From NCBI RefSeq assembly GCF_963675165.1, contig NC_087385.1, positions 1,302,501-1,366,500 on the forward strand: a stretch of DNA of 64,000 nt. The letters run 5' to 3'. A program made the translations under genes and the position numbers. The notes under the pieces are model-generated. The model did no database searches, was not told the DNA's origin, and saw only the letters and a program-made list of their open reading frames with translations. Positions 33,316 through 53,322 of the stretch are shown here, piece by piece; within the stretch, counting starts at the first letter, position 1; every line of letters begins with the position of its first letter. This DNA comes from Halichondria panicea (taxonomy: Eukaryota > Porifera > Demospongiae > Suberitida > Halichondriidae).

Positions 33316-33416
33316 TTAAACCTCGATTTTAGGACGCTTAAATATCAACTAGAATCGAGGCTAACAGACCCTAGCCTCGATTCCAGGCCGATTAAATCGG
33401 CCTTGAATCGAGGCTA
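33316..33416. mobile_element. Two adjacent TAGCCTCGA-type micro-hairpins; the right one has a perfect 9-bp duplication
   Basis: The right element (33372-33416, 45 bp) is TAGCCTCGATTCCAGGCCGA with its inverted partner. AACAGACCC lies directly outside both ends (33363-33371 and 33417-33425). The left one (about 33316-33362) has decayed ends (TAAACCTCGATTTTAG ... AGAATCGAGGCTA) and no matching flanks. Confidence 0.8.
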
Positions 33417-33562
33417 AACAGACCCCTACCATGGTGCAGTGAGGTGTGACTTGTAAGTGTCTACGTACGTGTGTACGTATACATGTGCTAGAGGTGTGTC
33501 TAGTCTCAATCTTGGTAATCCTCTCTCTCACAGGACATCCAAGAGATTAAGCAAGAGCAGTC

Positions 33563-34923
33563 ATGTTAGGGCTTAGGAGGTATTGCTACCAGTCCACACC
33601 TCAGCACAAGGTCTCTGGTTATGACAAGTTTGTGCTCAGGATCACTGGACTCTCAGAGGGAGTCTCTTACAACTCAATCAGGTGATTTATAATTCTGTTC
33701 TCACTTTCATTCTACATTTTCTGGTCATACAAAAAATGCATACAAAGACCGATGGGTCCGAATCATTGATGAAATGCTGTCAGCAATGCATTACTTAGTC
33801 ATTACCGACATCCAAATGTGTTTGTGAGTACAAGGGGGTATTATGAGACATCAAACTGTTTTTAACTCTGGCCCCTAGCTGTCTTGCAGTAATCTTGTGG
33901 GAGCAAACTAGTCTGCTCACTAACAACCATGATCAATAGGCTTTACATTTGTGCAATGAATTTTAGTGACAGTGCCTTGCTTGCAGTGTTTTAAAGTGTT
34001 TGAAGGGATTCCGGTATTACGATACAGGGGGGATATTCAGGGTGTCATACAGGGGGGTATTACAAGACACGTACCATGGCAACTCATTACTAAGTAGCTA
34101 CTTCTGGTAACTAATACTGTCATCCCTCTGTCCTCTGTCTACAGAAACAGTCGCCACTGTTTTAACAAAACCATTAATTTTACACCCACTGATTATTTCG
34201 TCAATTAAGATGTTTTCTCCAATTAAATGCTGTATTTAAACTAACTATCGAGGTATCTCTGTCAACACAAGCATACAGCTCCAAATACTAGAGAAGATAT
34301 AATAGCTGAAGCACTCTTTATCAGCATAAGATATAATTATAGTTGAAGTATATACCCTTTCATCAAGAGTATATGATAGAGAGAGAGTATCGAACGTAGG
34401 CATACTGTGTATCAGATGTATGCGGAGAGTAATGTAACTTCCTGTATCTGTCACAAGCTTGGAATTTGCACACTGACCAATCCAAGTGTGGGTGATGTAA
34501 TCTACTTTCTTGATAGATTACATCACCCACACTTGGATTGGTCAGTGTGCAAATTCAAAGCTTGTGACAGATACAGGAAGTCACGTTACTCTCCGCATAC
34601 ATCCGATACACAGTATCATGTATTGTTGGTCTGTTTTACAATACCTGTTACTCTGTATATACATGCCCTAGCTATCGCAGTTTCCTGGGTGTAAAATGGT
34701 TTACATTATGCTTCTTTTCCCCTGCAGTATTGAGCGGATGGAGAAGGCCAACTCTCGATTCCGTATTGGTCTAATGTTTTTGATGATGGGATTCAGTGTA
34801 GCCGGGTCAGTGTATGCAGTGATGTTGGGGAAGAGGGACAGAGCTGAGCATGTGCACAGTGTGACGCAGCAGAACATAGAGAGACATGCCAAAGCAAAGG
34901 CCAAGTCTCTGCAGGAGAAATGA
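33563..34923 (+). CDS. FAM162-type small mitochondrial membrane protein (104 aa)
   Basis: Exons 33563-33681 and 34728-34923 (stop TGA), 105 codons. The ATG at 33563 gives an N-terminus rich in Arg and aromatic residues (MLGLRRYCYQS), plausible as a mitochondrial targeting segment. Next comes YDKFVLRITGLSEGV, matching the conserved block before the membrane span of FAM162/UPF0389 proteins. There is one hydrophobic span (IGLMFLMMGFSVAGSVYAV), then a charged tail ending AKAKSLQEK. FAM162A is linked to mitochondrial function and hypoxia-induced death in mammals. The intron contains a 215-bp foldback. The gene is tail-to-tail with nsmaf, 380 bp apart. An upstream non-coding exon spliced at 33534 is likely. 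Confidence 0.7.
34402..34616. repeat. Near-perfect 103-bp foldback in the FAM162-like intron
   Basis: Arms 34402-34504 and 34514-34616 are inverted copies with only a few differences around a 9-base loop. The transcript would form a long double strand. It is probably a foldback transposon. Confidence 0.9.
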
Positions 34924-35302
34924 CAATTTAATGTGAACTATGTTAATTGTGGTCTGTTATAAATTACTACGTGTGTGTATGTACTTTGATACGCACTTTC
35001 TACTTTTGTACCAACTCCTCAATCAAGTATATAATAATTCATGAACTTTAATTGATGATACTTTTGTACTGGACTATATTTATACATGTATTATATTATA
35101 CATAATTATACCGTATACGCAATGTAATGTAATGTTACAAAAGGAGTTTTTTTATGAACTCCTATAATATCGATCCTTCATGGAAAACCGTATTAAATGT
35201 TCTGTTAATGCTTTAATTAACACTTACTTATTAACAGACAACGAAACGTACGTGTAAACAATCATTATTGCAAAATAATTAAAGTGTCTATAATTCTCCA
35301 AA

Positions 35303-43737
<8,435 letters not shown>

Positions 43738-44118
43738 TGCTAGCTGGCTAGCTGCAAAAACCAAAACAAGCTTAGGGATGGTAAACTTCGATAGAGAAAT
43801 TAGAGGTTATTTATAGGCTAGATAAGAAGTCATTTTGTGTGATGATCTTTACCAAGCTTCTGTGGGAGACATTGTTCTCTGCCAAATAAGAGCATCTTCA
43901 TATAGCTATGATATTGTGAAGTGATTACACACTTAGGACTAATTGCTTTAAGATAAACAGAAAATAGAAGAGTCCATTAGTACTTGAATGTCGTGCAGAA
44001 CGAAGCAAAAAGGGGTATGTTACATCCTTTACAACATTAATTGTTTACATTAGGTCTATATAATGTGTTCGTGTTTGCCCACGACTGGGCACTAAGTGGT
44101 GCTAACTGGACGGTTGAA
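43738..44118. promoter_or_regulatory. Shared intergenic region between nsmaf and the PH-RhoGAP gene
   Basis: The 381 bp between the two divergent start codons must hold both 5' UTRs and promoters. No clear TATA box or initiator can be fixed by eye. The frame of the RhoGAP gene stays open upstream to about 44,041, but without an ATG. Confidence 0.5.
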
Positions 44119-47100
44119 ATGGCTTCTCCTTCTCTCCAGGCCCGCAAGATGGGTTGGCTGAGCAAGAGAGGAGGTAGGATACACACCTGGCACAAGAGAT
44201 GGTTCGTGCTGACTGGAGACCTCATGTTCTACTACAAAACTCCCCAGGTATTGAAGTTTGCTAGTTGTCAGACAATGCTTTTGTACGGTACATATTTTCC
44301 ACTGCATGCATAATTATAACTGAGAGTTGTTATACATGTAGGCAATCTTTTACTACATGTGAGAGTTGGTAGCTTTGTTTGTCCATTGTTGCCACACATT
44401 GTTTGGTTACAACTATTGTATTACCACTATTGTGTGGGGTGATAACGATGACCTTAAGCTGCAGGATAACCGACCTACTGGAACCATTCCTCTGGCTGGA
44501 AACAAAATTATACGTCACCCTGACGACCCAAAACAGCAACAAGGATTCAAGTTTGAGATCCAGTGTAAGTTAATTCAATGTATTGGTTGAGCTATGCAAG
44601 TCGTTAACTTACACTAATTTTATAATTATTATAGCTGGGAGTGCAGGTCAGGTGATCACCGGTAACCATAACACGTACGTTATTTCTGCTGACTCGGCAG
44701 AACTAGCAGACGAGTGGGTGGCTGCCATTAGACGAGTCATGGTTGAGGTGGGTTCATCAACATTGTAGAATTAAGACCATTTGCATATGCATGAACATAT
44801 ATATATACCATACCACCTTAGCTGCCAAACTTTATGACCACCCAGTACTGTCCCTACAATGCTCACACTACTCTATTCATCTCCCTAAAGAGACCACCTC
44901 TCTATTGAAACCACTCAGTATACTGTCCCTACAATACTCAAGAGACCACCTTTCCATTGAGATCCATTCTTACTGTCCCTACAATGCACACACTATTGAT
45001 TTAAGCATCTCAATACCCATTACTTGATCACTCACTATATTCCCCCCCAACAGCCGTACGGTGGGGGTATGTTTGGGAGAAGCCTCTCGGAGACGATGCA
45101 AGTGGAGGCTAGACTGGGGGGTCAGTTTGTGCCCATTCTGCTCCATCGCTGCGTCAACTTCCTACGGGATCACGGTGAGAGATGATGGTCGGTCACTGCT
45201 CATGGTTTTGGAATGCGGTTAGGCTGAGTTGTTTGTTATAGGAGTTTTGGAAACAGTCTTTCAGTTGGCCATAGACTCAACATGAATATACAATCGTGTG
45301 TATTAATAATTATGGCCAGTTGATCTCGGTTGTGATGATTAACTGACATTCTGTACATTGTTACAGTATATAGTTTATCAGTATCATCAGGACTAGGTTT
45401 CCTTTCAGTTTTTCTTATTGCCAGATACCAATCTAGTTTCAGCCACCTTGAAGAAACTTGTACACCATCCTACTGCACACTGCACCATGTACATGTATGC
45501 ATGGATTGATACATGACTATGATCACATTCCACATGCAGGTCTCACGGAGGTTGGCATATTCCGACTACCAGGCCAGGCCAGTCGTATCCACACACTCAA
45601 AGAGACCTATGACTGTGGCTCCCAGAAAGACTTCTCCACCACGGAGGATATTCACACAGTGGCCTCTTTGCTCAAGCTCTACCTCAGAGAGCTGCCAGAG
45701 CCAGTCATACCTCACGTGTACTATGAGAGCTTCAAGCAAGCAACACGATGTGAGCAACTGTTTGAGAAATTAGCGCTGTACATGTATAAAATCGGGTGAT
45801 GGCATAGTTTGATGAATTATGTCGTTTTCGCTCAAAACTTGAAACAGTATCGGCTTTCTGGTGAATCAATGTAATTTAGCTCAATTATGCCTGCATGGCT
45901 TGTACAGTGCCTCGACCCAGTGTTAGTTCGTACTGCATCTCCGTTTACACTATTACCTTCTGTGTGCTTAGGTGGCCTGTTTTCTACATTGTATACACGA
46001 CATTGAAATGCATATTGTTATAGGTAGCTATGTATCTGTGGTGTGTATATATATATCACATTTATAATTATTTATTGTTCATACATACATACTGTACAAT
46101 CATGCAATTTGAATGTGTCTTAATTTATATGCAGGTTTTGAGAACAGTCCTGTTCAGTGCAAGGAGCAGGTCAAGAGACTGCTCATTCAAATACCTCAAG
46201 TCAACTTGAACGTCATCAAGTACCTCAGGTACACATGACTGTACCATGTGTGTGTAATTGACCTGGAAGTGTTAGAATGTAGAAACCTGTGTATAGCAGG
46301 TCACCCATGAGCCGACCAACAGTGACTGTAATAAAGATGTCGCCTGCTTATAATACAGGTCAAAACAAATGCTATGGAGGCTTATAGCTAGGGACTCACT
46401 AATCTGGCTGTAATACACATGGGATTGCTTATAGGGTGACCTTAGTAGACAGGTTTCACTTCTGTATCTAGTGAGGGGGAGGCATTGGTTGTACTGCTAG
46501 TCCTTTGTATGATGATCTTATTGACTCAAACAGCTTTATTAGCACTGTTAGGAGGTGCACAATGTGCCCACACATTCACCACTTTAGGTTGGTACATTAG
46601 CAATAGTGTGGGTTTAGTCAACCACATAAGCAACCTTTGTGTACATCATTAGGTAATAGCATAAATACATGTAGATCTATTCTACATCATACGATTACAT
46701 TAGTAATAGCATATCTCCTTAAAACAATCCTCTAGTCTAGTCTCTCATTGATTTCTTGTCTAGTGTGCGTGTCTGCATCACATCAGTCTCTGTATACTTG
46801 GCAGCAGCTAAGACTAGTAACCAGGCAACAGTCTCTATTGGATGCAATCCTCAGTGAAATTATTCTCTCATTGCATGGTAGCAATAGCTGTTGCCTAATA
46901 TGGAAGAGAGCCTATAGCTACTACCTAATCTGCTGGATTGCATTCACAGGCTCACATTAGTGGCCAACATAATTTACTGTCTGTGTGTGTAGTTTTGTAT
47001 CTATGTATCTACATGTACATACTTTATCATAATCCTTATCCCCGGCCTCCTGTTCAGTCGCTTTTTGCATGAGGTACAGGAACACTCTAAGGAGAACAAG

Positions 47101-50100
47101 ATGACCAGTCTCAACCTGGGCACTATATTTGGGCCCCACCTCCTAGCCCCTCAGGTGAGTCATACCCACGTGTACATGTATAGAGTCTAGGGTCTAGGTT
47201 GTACATGTAGGTTGTGCCCAAAGTTTCCATAGCGTGTGTTTGAACCTGCGTTAGCGACCACATCTTTATTTCAGCCACTAATTAAGGTCTAGGTTTAGCT
47301 TCCAGTGACCTGTCTATAGTGGTCACCCTAGGGCAGACCAACAATGGCTGTAATAAAGAGGTGGCCTGCTAACACACAAGCTATGGAGACTTGGAGCTGG
47401 CTGTATTATAGAGGATGACCTACATGTAAAGTAGACAGGTTCCACTGGCTGTACTGTGTAATCGTACTAACTTGAACCAAGATATTGTGTGATTCCCTGC
47501 AAATACCTTATGCAGCTAGTTGGCTTACTCTGGCAACAGCACTGTACTGAATTACTGATCTAGCCTTGATAGTATATTAATAATTATACTTAGCTTTCAA
47601 AATCCCCTAAAACACAGTCTTCCAACAAAGCCCAACAACAACTGACTTCAAACCACCACACCCAAAACAACATTGTATCACCTGTCCCTACCCCCCACAG
47701 ACAAATGACCCTCAACTGCTAATGGAGAGCACAAGTGTGTCCACGGACTTTATTCGTATTCTCCTCACGTGGCACGAAGAGTTGTTTCCTGTCACGGCTG
47801 ACGAGAGAGCACCTAAAAGACTCTCTGTACTCATACCTGGTGAGACATCAATGGCACGTTTTAATACCAGGCCTAGCTGTGTTTGCTCCCCTCCCTCTTA
47901 GTTCTAACTATAATTATCATAATTATGCCTTAATCATGTGTGTAATTTTCTAACTATAATTATTATACGAATACGTCTCCACCTTCCCACTCCTCCGGAT
48001 AATGCAACTATAATTATTGATCTGTATACATTGTATTATGTACTGTTTGTGTCAAAATTAAATGTATTATTTCATGGAGTTTTCTAAAAATCAGTTGATG
48101 TTAACACAGTTTATCTTATAAAACAGTCGATTTGTATAACAGCAGTTGATGTTTATAGCAGTCGGTCGATGTTTCTAAGAGTCTATGTTATAAAAAAGAG
48201 TCAATGTCTATAACAGAGTCGATGTTTACCATATCATTAGTCTTCTATGTTTTGTAGTAGGTCGGCCTTTACTAATTTCAATATCATTAGTCTTCTATGT
48301 TTTGTAGTAGGTCGGCCTTTACTAATTTCAATATAATTATCTGTAAACTGTAGAGTGGGGTGGGGCTGCACAGAGCAGGCAGTTGACCTTAGTTCATTAT
48401 AAGGTCACTCATTGGGTTTCTCCAGCCTGCTCTGTGCAGCACCCCAGGCCCTCGGCTCAGGCTCCATTCATCCTCCAGTTTACCGGTGAATTGAAATTAG
48501 TAAAGGTCGACTAACTACAAAACACAGAAGACTAATGATTAGTAAACATAAATTCTTATAACTTGACTTTTTTAATAACATCGACTCTTAGTAAACATTG
48601 ACTCTTAGAAAGCATCCGACTCTTAGTAAACATCGCCTCCTTTATAAGGAGCATGAGAGGAGGGAGCGTCTTACTATGCATAGTGGATTCACTATCACCT
48701 TAAGCTAACCACACTCCTTGTTTGCATGTGCTAAGTGCTCTGTACTGTGTGTGGCTGAAATTCCTGAAATACGGTTGATCTAATAATACTGAATACTATT
48801 AAGTACAATGAATAATGTTAGCAGGTCTTATAGCGGTTTGATATATATGGCATGATGATTTGTACATAGCTAGACGATCCGCGTAGCGCTCCATCCCTCA
48901 TCTGCTCCGAGGCATCCATTTTGGATTTTTACACAAACGGCACCATATTGTACGTACATGTACATGTACAAACATTTAATTATGACATGATGATGTGTGT
49001 CTTTTGTTAGGTGCATAGAATCTTGACACAGTGATTCAATCCCTTCATCCCGTCCCTACAGGTGAACTGGACTCACTGTCTGCCTGGAGCTCTAAGCTCA
49101 TGCAACACTCACTCTACCAGCCCAAGCCACAGAAACACCGCTTCAGACCACGACAAAACTCCGCCCCTCCGAACAGAAAGAAGGAGCACAAGGGACGATG
49201 TGAGTCTATAATCTAATCGAGCGCATAGGAGAAGCTACATGTATAATGGCTCGTTATCTTTACACTTGCGGCAATGCCTACAGAAAATAGTGTGTGCAAG
49301 CGCCAGCTTTTTTTTGTGCCTATATAATCCTTTAGAATATGCTCTCAATTACATGTACAAGCAAAGAAGAGAATCACTCATTAGCCCATTCAGTGGTACA
49401 TGTATAGTATGTGTTGACGGTATCCATGCACACTCAGAGGGGGTCCGACACGAGTACCTCAATTAGGCTGAAATTGAGTTAATAATTATTAGTCACATGC
49501 AACAATGTTATTTTTGCACGTGACCAAGCCTAATCGAGCCTAATCGAGGTACTCATGTCGTGCCTCCTCTGATCAAGAGCTAAGAGTAGACTGGAAAATT
49601 TCCCCGCTATACGGTAATACTTTTATGACAGTATCCATGCATGCACACTTATCCCCCTCCCTGCACAGTATCCATGCACACTTATCCCCCTCCCTGCACA
49701 GTATCCATGCACACTTATCCCCCTCCCTGCACAGTATCCATGCACACTTATCCCCCTCCCTGCACAGTATCCATCCATGCACACTTATCCCCCTCCCTGC
49801 ACAGTATCCATGCACACTTATCCCCCTCCCTGCACAGTATCCATGCACACTTATCCCCCTCCCTGCACAGTTGGTAAGGTGGCGTCCATGGTGGAGCAGT
49901 TCAACCTCCGCACCAACTCTAAGCACATCACGGAGTCACTATCCAGCACCAACGTCACAATCAGTGGACCAATCATCGAAGATCAAGAGATCTCACTCAA
50001 CGGACATATTCCTATAACAACAGCGGAACTCCACAGCAGTAACGAGGGGTCGTCACTCCCTGACAACTCTCTCTGGAAGAATAGCCCGCTCTACACTCCT

Positions 50101-51134
50101 GATTCATCAGAGGAGGATGATCAAGAAGATGTGTTCAAGAGTCTGTCTTATGGAGCTCTCCCCAACTCCGACACCATGTCCTCCGATATGATCGTCAACT
50201 CTATTAGTACAGGTGAGGGAGATGTGGGGAATATCGGGGGAGAGTGGGGATAATGGGGGAAAAGGGGAGGGAGATAGTGGGGGAGAAAGGGAATGAGTGA
50301 GGAAAGTCCTCCGATATGATCGTCAACTCAGCACTGGTGAGTACGGTTGGTGTGGTGTTGGACAGTGTGTGCATGTACTGCAGGTCTACGTAGATATAGA
50401 CACATTCTGATGGCTTAGTGGAGTATAGTATGTGTAACACGGGTCGTACGAAATTGTAGTCGGGATATGATCCTACACAGGTTTTTCAAGTATAGTGTTG
50501 TACATTCTACATAATTATAATCTGTTTGATTATGGTTTAATTGAATATACATGTATACACGTAGATACGTCAATACTAAACAGCACATGCATCAATCTCC
50601 TCCCCTCAGAGCTGGAGATGCTTGAGAGACAGTTGTCAGTGGCGAGAGAGGAGGCAAGTCGCTACAAAAAGTCCGCCAGACTCTGGAAGACACGCTACGA
50701 ACAAGAGTACAGAGCAAGGTATTATATAGTATGCAGTCACAAACTGTTGTGTACACTAGCTACAACTACAATTTATATAGTGGAGGTTTTTATCTGCAGG
50801 GAGCTTTTTAATTTCTGATTCATGATCGCTAGCCAGATATTATTATTTAATTGACTGCTCATAACTTAAAATATGGAATGTATACTAATTATACATGTAA
50901 TCGTATTCTACAAATGTACGTGACACTGACCTCCCTCCCCCCCTCTCCCTCAGGTTGGCTACAGAGGAGCAGGTGAAAGGGCTCCAGGCAATGATTGACG
51001 ACACATTCCAACAGTTTGCCCTCGACGACTCAGAGGATGAAGATCTCTTCTCGGATGAGGGGAGTGGTTTCAGCCTGACACGCCCCCTAACAGGACACAC
51101 CCACTCAACCCCAGAATTGAGTAACACCACATGA
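44119..51134 (+). CDS. PH-domain RhoGAP of the ARHGAP22/24/25 type (590 aa, 12 exons)
   Basis: Exons 44119-44247, 44465-44564, 44635-44747, 45054-45174, 45540-45749, 46135-46228, 47058-47154, 47701-47839, 49062-49199, 49871-50212, 50610-50718 and 50954-51134; 1773 nt, exactly 591 codons. ATG 44119 has a good context (GAAATGG). Residues about 8-112 are a PH domain (KMGWLSKRGGRIHTWHKRWF ... WVAAIRRV). The segment PYGGGMFGRSL leads into the RhoGAP domain with arginine finger in VGIFRLPGQ, then VASLLKLYLRELPEPV and LGTIFGPHLLAP. A variable acidic and Ser-rich region is followed by a C-terminal coiled coil (ELEMLERQLSVAREEASRYK). This matches FilGAP-type proteins, which switch off Rac and act on cell shape. 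Vertebrate subtype cannot be assigned. Confidence 0.93.
48085..48650. mobile_element. Foldback element with reiterated AGTCGATGTTTA subterminal repeats
   Basis: The left half has repeated (A)GTCGATGTTTA/TAACAG words and a 54-bp direct duplication (TATCATTAGTCTTCTATGTT). The right half contains their reverse complements (AACATCGACTCTTAGTAAAC repeated). The centre pairs GCTGCACAGAGCAGGC with GCCTGCTCTGTGCAGC. It lies in a RhoGAP intron. Confidence 0.8.
49450..49562. repeat. Imperfect hairpin, CGACACGAGTACCTCAATTA arms
   Basis: CGACACGAGTACCTCAATTAG at the left pairs with CTAATCGAGGTACTCATGTC at the right. The right arm holds a small duplication of AAGCCTAATCGAG. Confidence 0.75.
49629..49870. 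repeat. Seven-unit minisatellite whose every unit carries the RhoGAP exon 10 splice acceptor
   Basis: Units of 33 or 37 bp contain TATCCATGCACACTTATCCC and CCTCCCTGCACAG. Each ends in a pyrimidine tract plus CAG. The last CAG (49868-49870) is the acceptor of exon 49871-50212. Confidence 0.95.
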
Positions 51135-51391
51135 CGTATATTGCTGCACTTGTTTTTATATCAGATACCAGTTATATATATAAATTTTTAATGTCTGTTT
51201 CTAATAATATTATCATAGCCAGTGTTCAATAATTTTATTGTTGTGCGTGTCAATTGTGCTGATTCTTGAGCCTCCAGCTTTGTAAAACAATTCTTATTTA
51301 TTGAAAATCACACAAAATAATAAAAATAATGTTGTTTTCACGACAAACTGAGATGCATAAATGTAGTTTTAAACAAGACTAGCTACTGTAG

Positions 51392-53250
51392 CTAGTTTTG
51401 AGTTTTGGCTCCTGCCTTCAATAGTGTCAGTTTCTCCTCCAGTTCAGCTGTGTGTGTGTACATGTGTGTGTGGGTGTGGGTGCATGTGGGTGAATTAAGT
51501 AACTGATCGAAGCTATATACAAGCTAGCCTAATGCAACAGCATAACCAGCTTGCATCTCAGTGTATTACTTATATACCACTCATGTAGCTCCTAAGACAG
51601 CTGTTTATTTATCGTTAGGCAAAATTCTATACAATAGCTATATAAGTCACTCCCACCACCCTCTATAGTACATGTACAGCCAGGTAATGGGAATCAAAGT
51701 CTCCATAACAAGTGTTTCAACACGTGTTAGCTGATCTGCCCAAGCAAGAATGAACAATGTTTTATAGACTACACTACAGCCCTTAGTGACACCGACACTG
51801 TGTCATGCTCACTATACACACATGATGTATGTACCAGCTTTATCATAGTTCTCCAGTTCACACGCCTCCTCGATCTGTTTCTCCAGAACCGCTATTTCCT
51901 CATTAGTGGGTGTGGTCACCTCCTCCCGCCCCACCCCCGGAGTACGCTCCTATAGAGTGTGCAGTAATAGAAGCTTACTACACAATATCTAACATGGTAG
52001 CAAATTATGGAAGTTCAGTTCTCAAACAAAATTACCCAATTTTGATAACGTATGTTAGGTAGCTAGCCGGTATATACAGACTGTGCAATCACATACACTT
52101 CTTATGATCACATGACCATAATCACATACCTCTTCTAAAGGGACTTTTTCAACTGTTGGTTCCGCTGTTGAATCTTCGGAGGGCACTGGTGTAAAATCTT
52201 TCAATTTCCAGACATGTTTGACTGCTAAGTTGTCCGCTAGTAAGCTGTATAGCTCCACCCATTGTCCCACCACTTCTGACAGTGAGCTGGAGTCCAGTTG
52301 ACCTTTCACCTCTCGAAGTTTGCTCAGATTGACAAGCAAAGCAGTCAGATGTGCTTTATCTGTAAATGACGAAAACTAGATGATGTACATGTACGTACCC
52401 AATACATGCATGTATACGCAAAAGCTACAAAAGTGGTGCCAATCCTCAAGTCCGCTTTAACAACAAACAAACTGAGAGTGACTATCGGCTGGTAGAAATC
52501 TGGTAGTTTTAAAGCATCAAAATTTTACAACACATGTGTGTGCAGTACGTGTAAACTGTATTACCTTCTTCTTTTTCTTGAGCATCAGCTTCGTTCTTTA
52601 CTGCCTCCAACTCTTCACTGTGCTGAGTCAGCTCTTTGTTTAGCCCTGCCAACTTAGTCTCACTGTCTGATATTTGTTGTTTGACCTCCTCCACTCGGCC
52701 AGTGATGGTCTTCACCTCACTGGCAATCCTTGCAGCCTCCTTGAACTGACGACCTGTGCCACAAGAGAGAAAAAACAGAATGCATGGACTGGTCGGTCGG
52801 TAGTGGCTGGTTGGTGCTAACATAGATCTTCGTTATCTGTGGTGCTAACCAATTCTTGACTACTACCACTACAACCAACCTCCTACGCCTAGCTACACAA
52901 AAAAATGCTTTTGTACACAGGTACTGGTGATAGTGGATGCTAAACCCAAGGCACTGGGACTACCCACTGATGCATACTATGCTGTAGAGAAAGTCGAGAA
53001 AATGAATTTATATCTACAGTACAGCTGGAGTTAGTATTATAGGAGGCTATAAATTATACAGTTACTGTAATTTACTGCCATGCACTAGCTCACCTGTGAC
53101 AGCTGTCTTCTTAGCATCGTTGAGTTGTGGGACCTGTGCCTCCAGATCAGAGAGCTCCTTCCTCTGGGCACTGAGCTCACTCTGAGTGGAGAGTACGCCA
53201 CTCGTCAGTGAGTCTACACTGGAGGAACTCTCCCCGACCCTCTCCAAGAG

Positions 53251-53322
<72 letters not shown>

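Noticed and set aside
33428-33445. ATG at 33430 as start of the FAM162-like gene
   Set aside because: It meets a stop after two codons or, with an alternative splice, soon after; the Met at 33563 gives the conserved protein.
34402-34616. Pre-microRNA
   Set aside because: The stem is far too long and uniformly paired; a foldback element explains it better.
44041-44118. Longer N-terminus for the RhoGAP gene
   Set aside because: The frame is open but has no ATG before 44119, and the PH domain starts right after that Met.
49629-49870. CRISPR-like array
   Set aside because: Units are contiguous without unique spacers, and the genome is clearly eukaryotic.
49573-49926. Repetitive ORFs across the 33-bp minisatellite
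   Set aside because: They are open only because the unit length is divisible by three; the region is an intron end.
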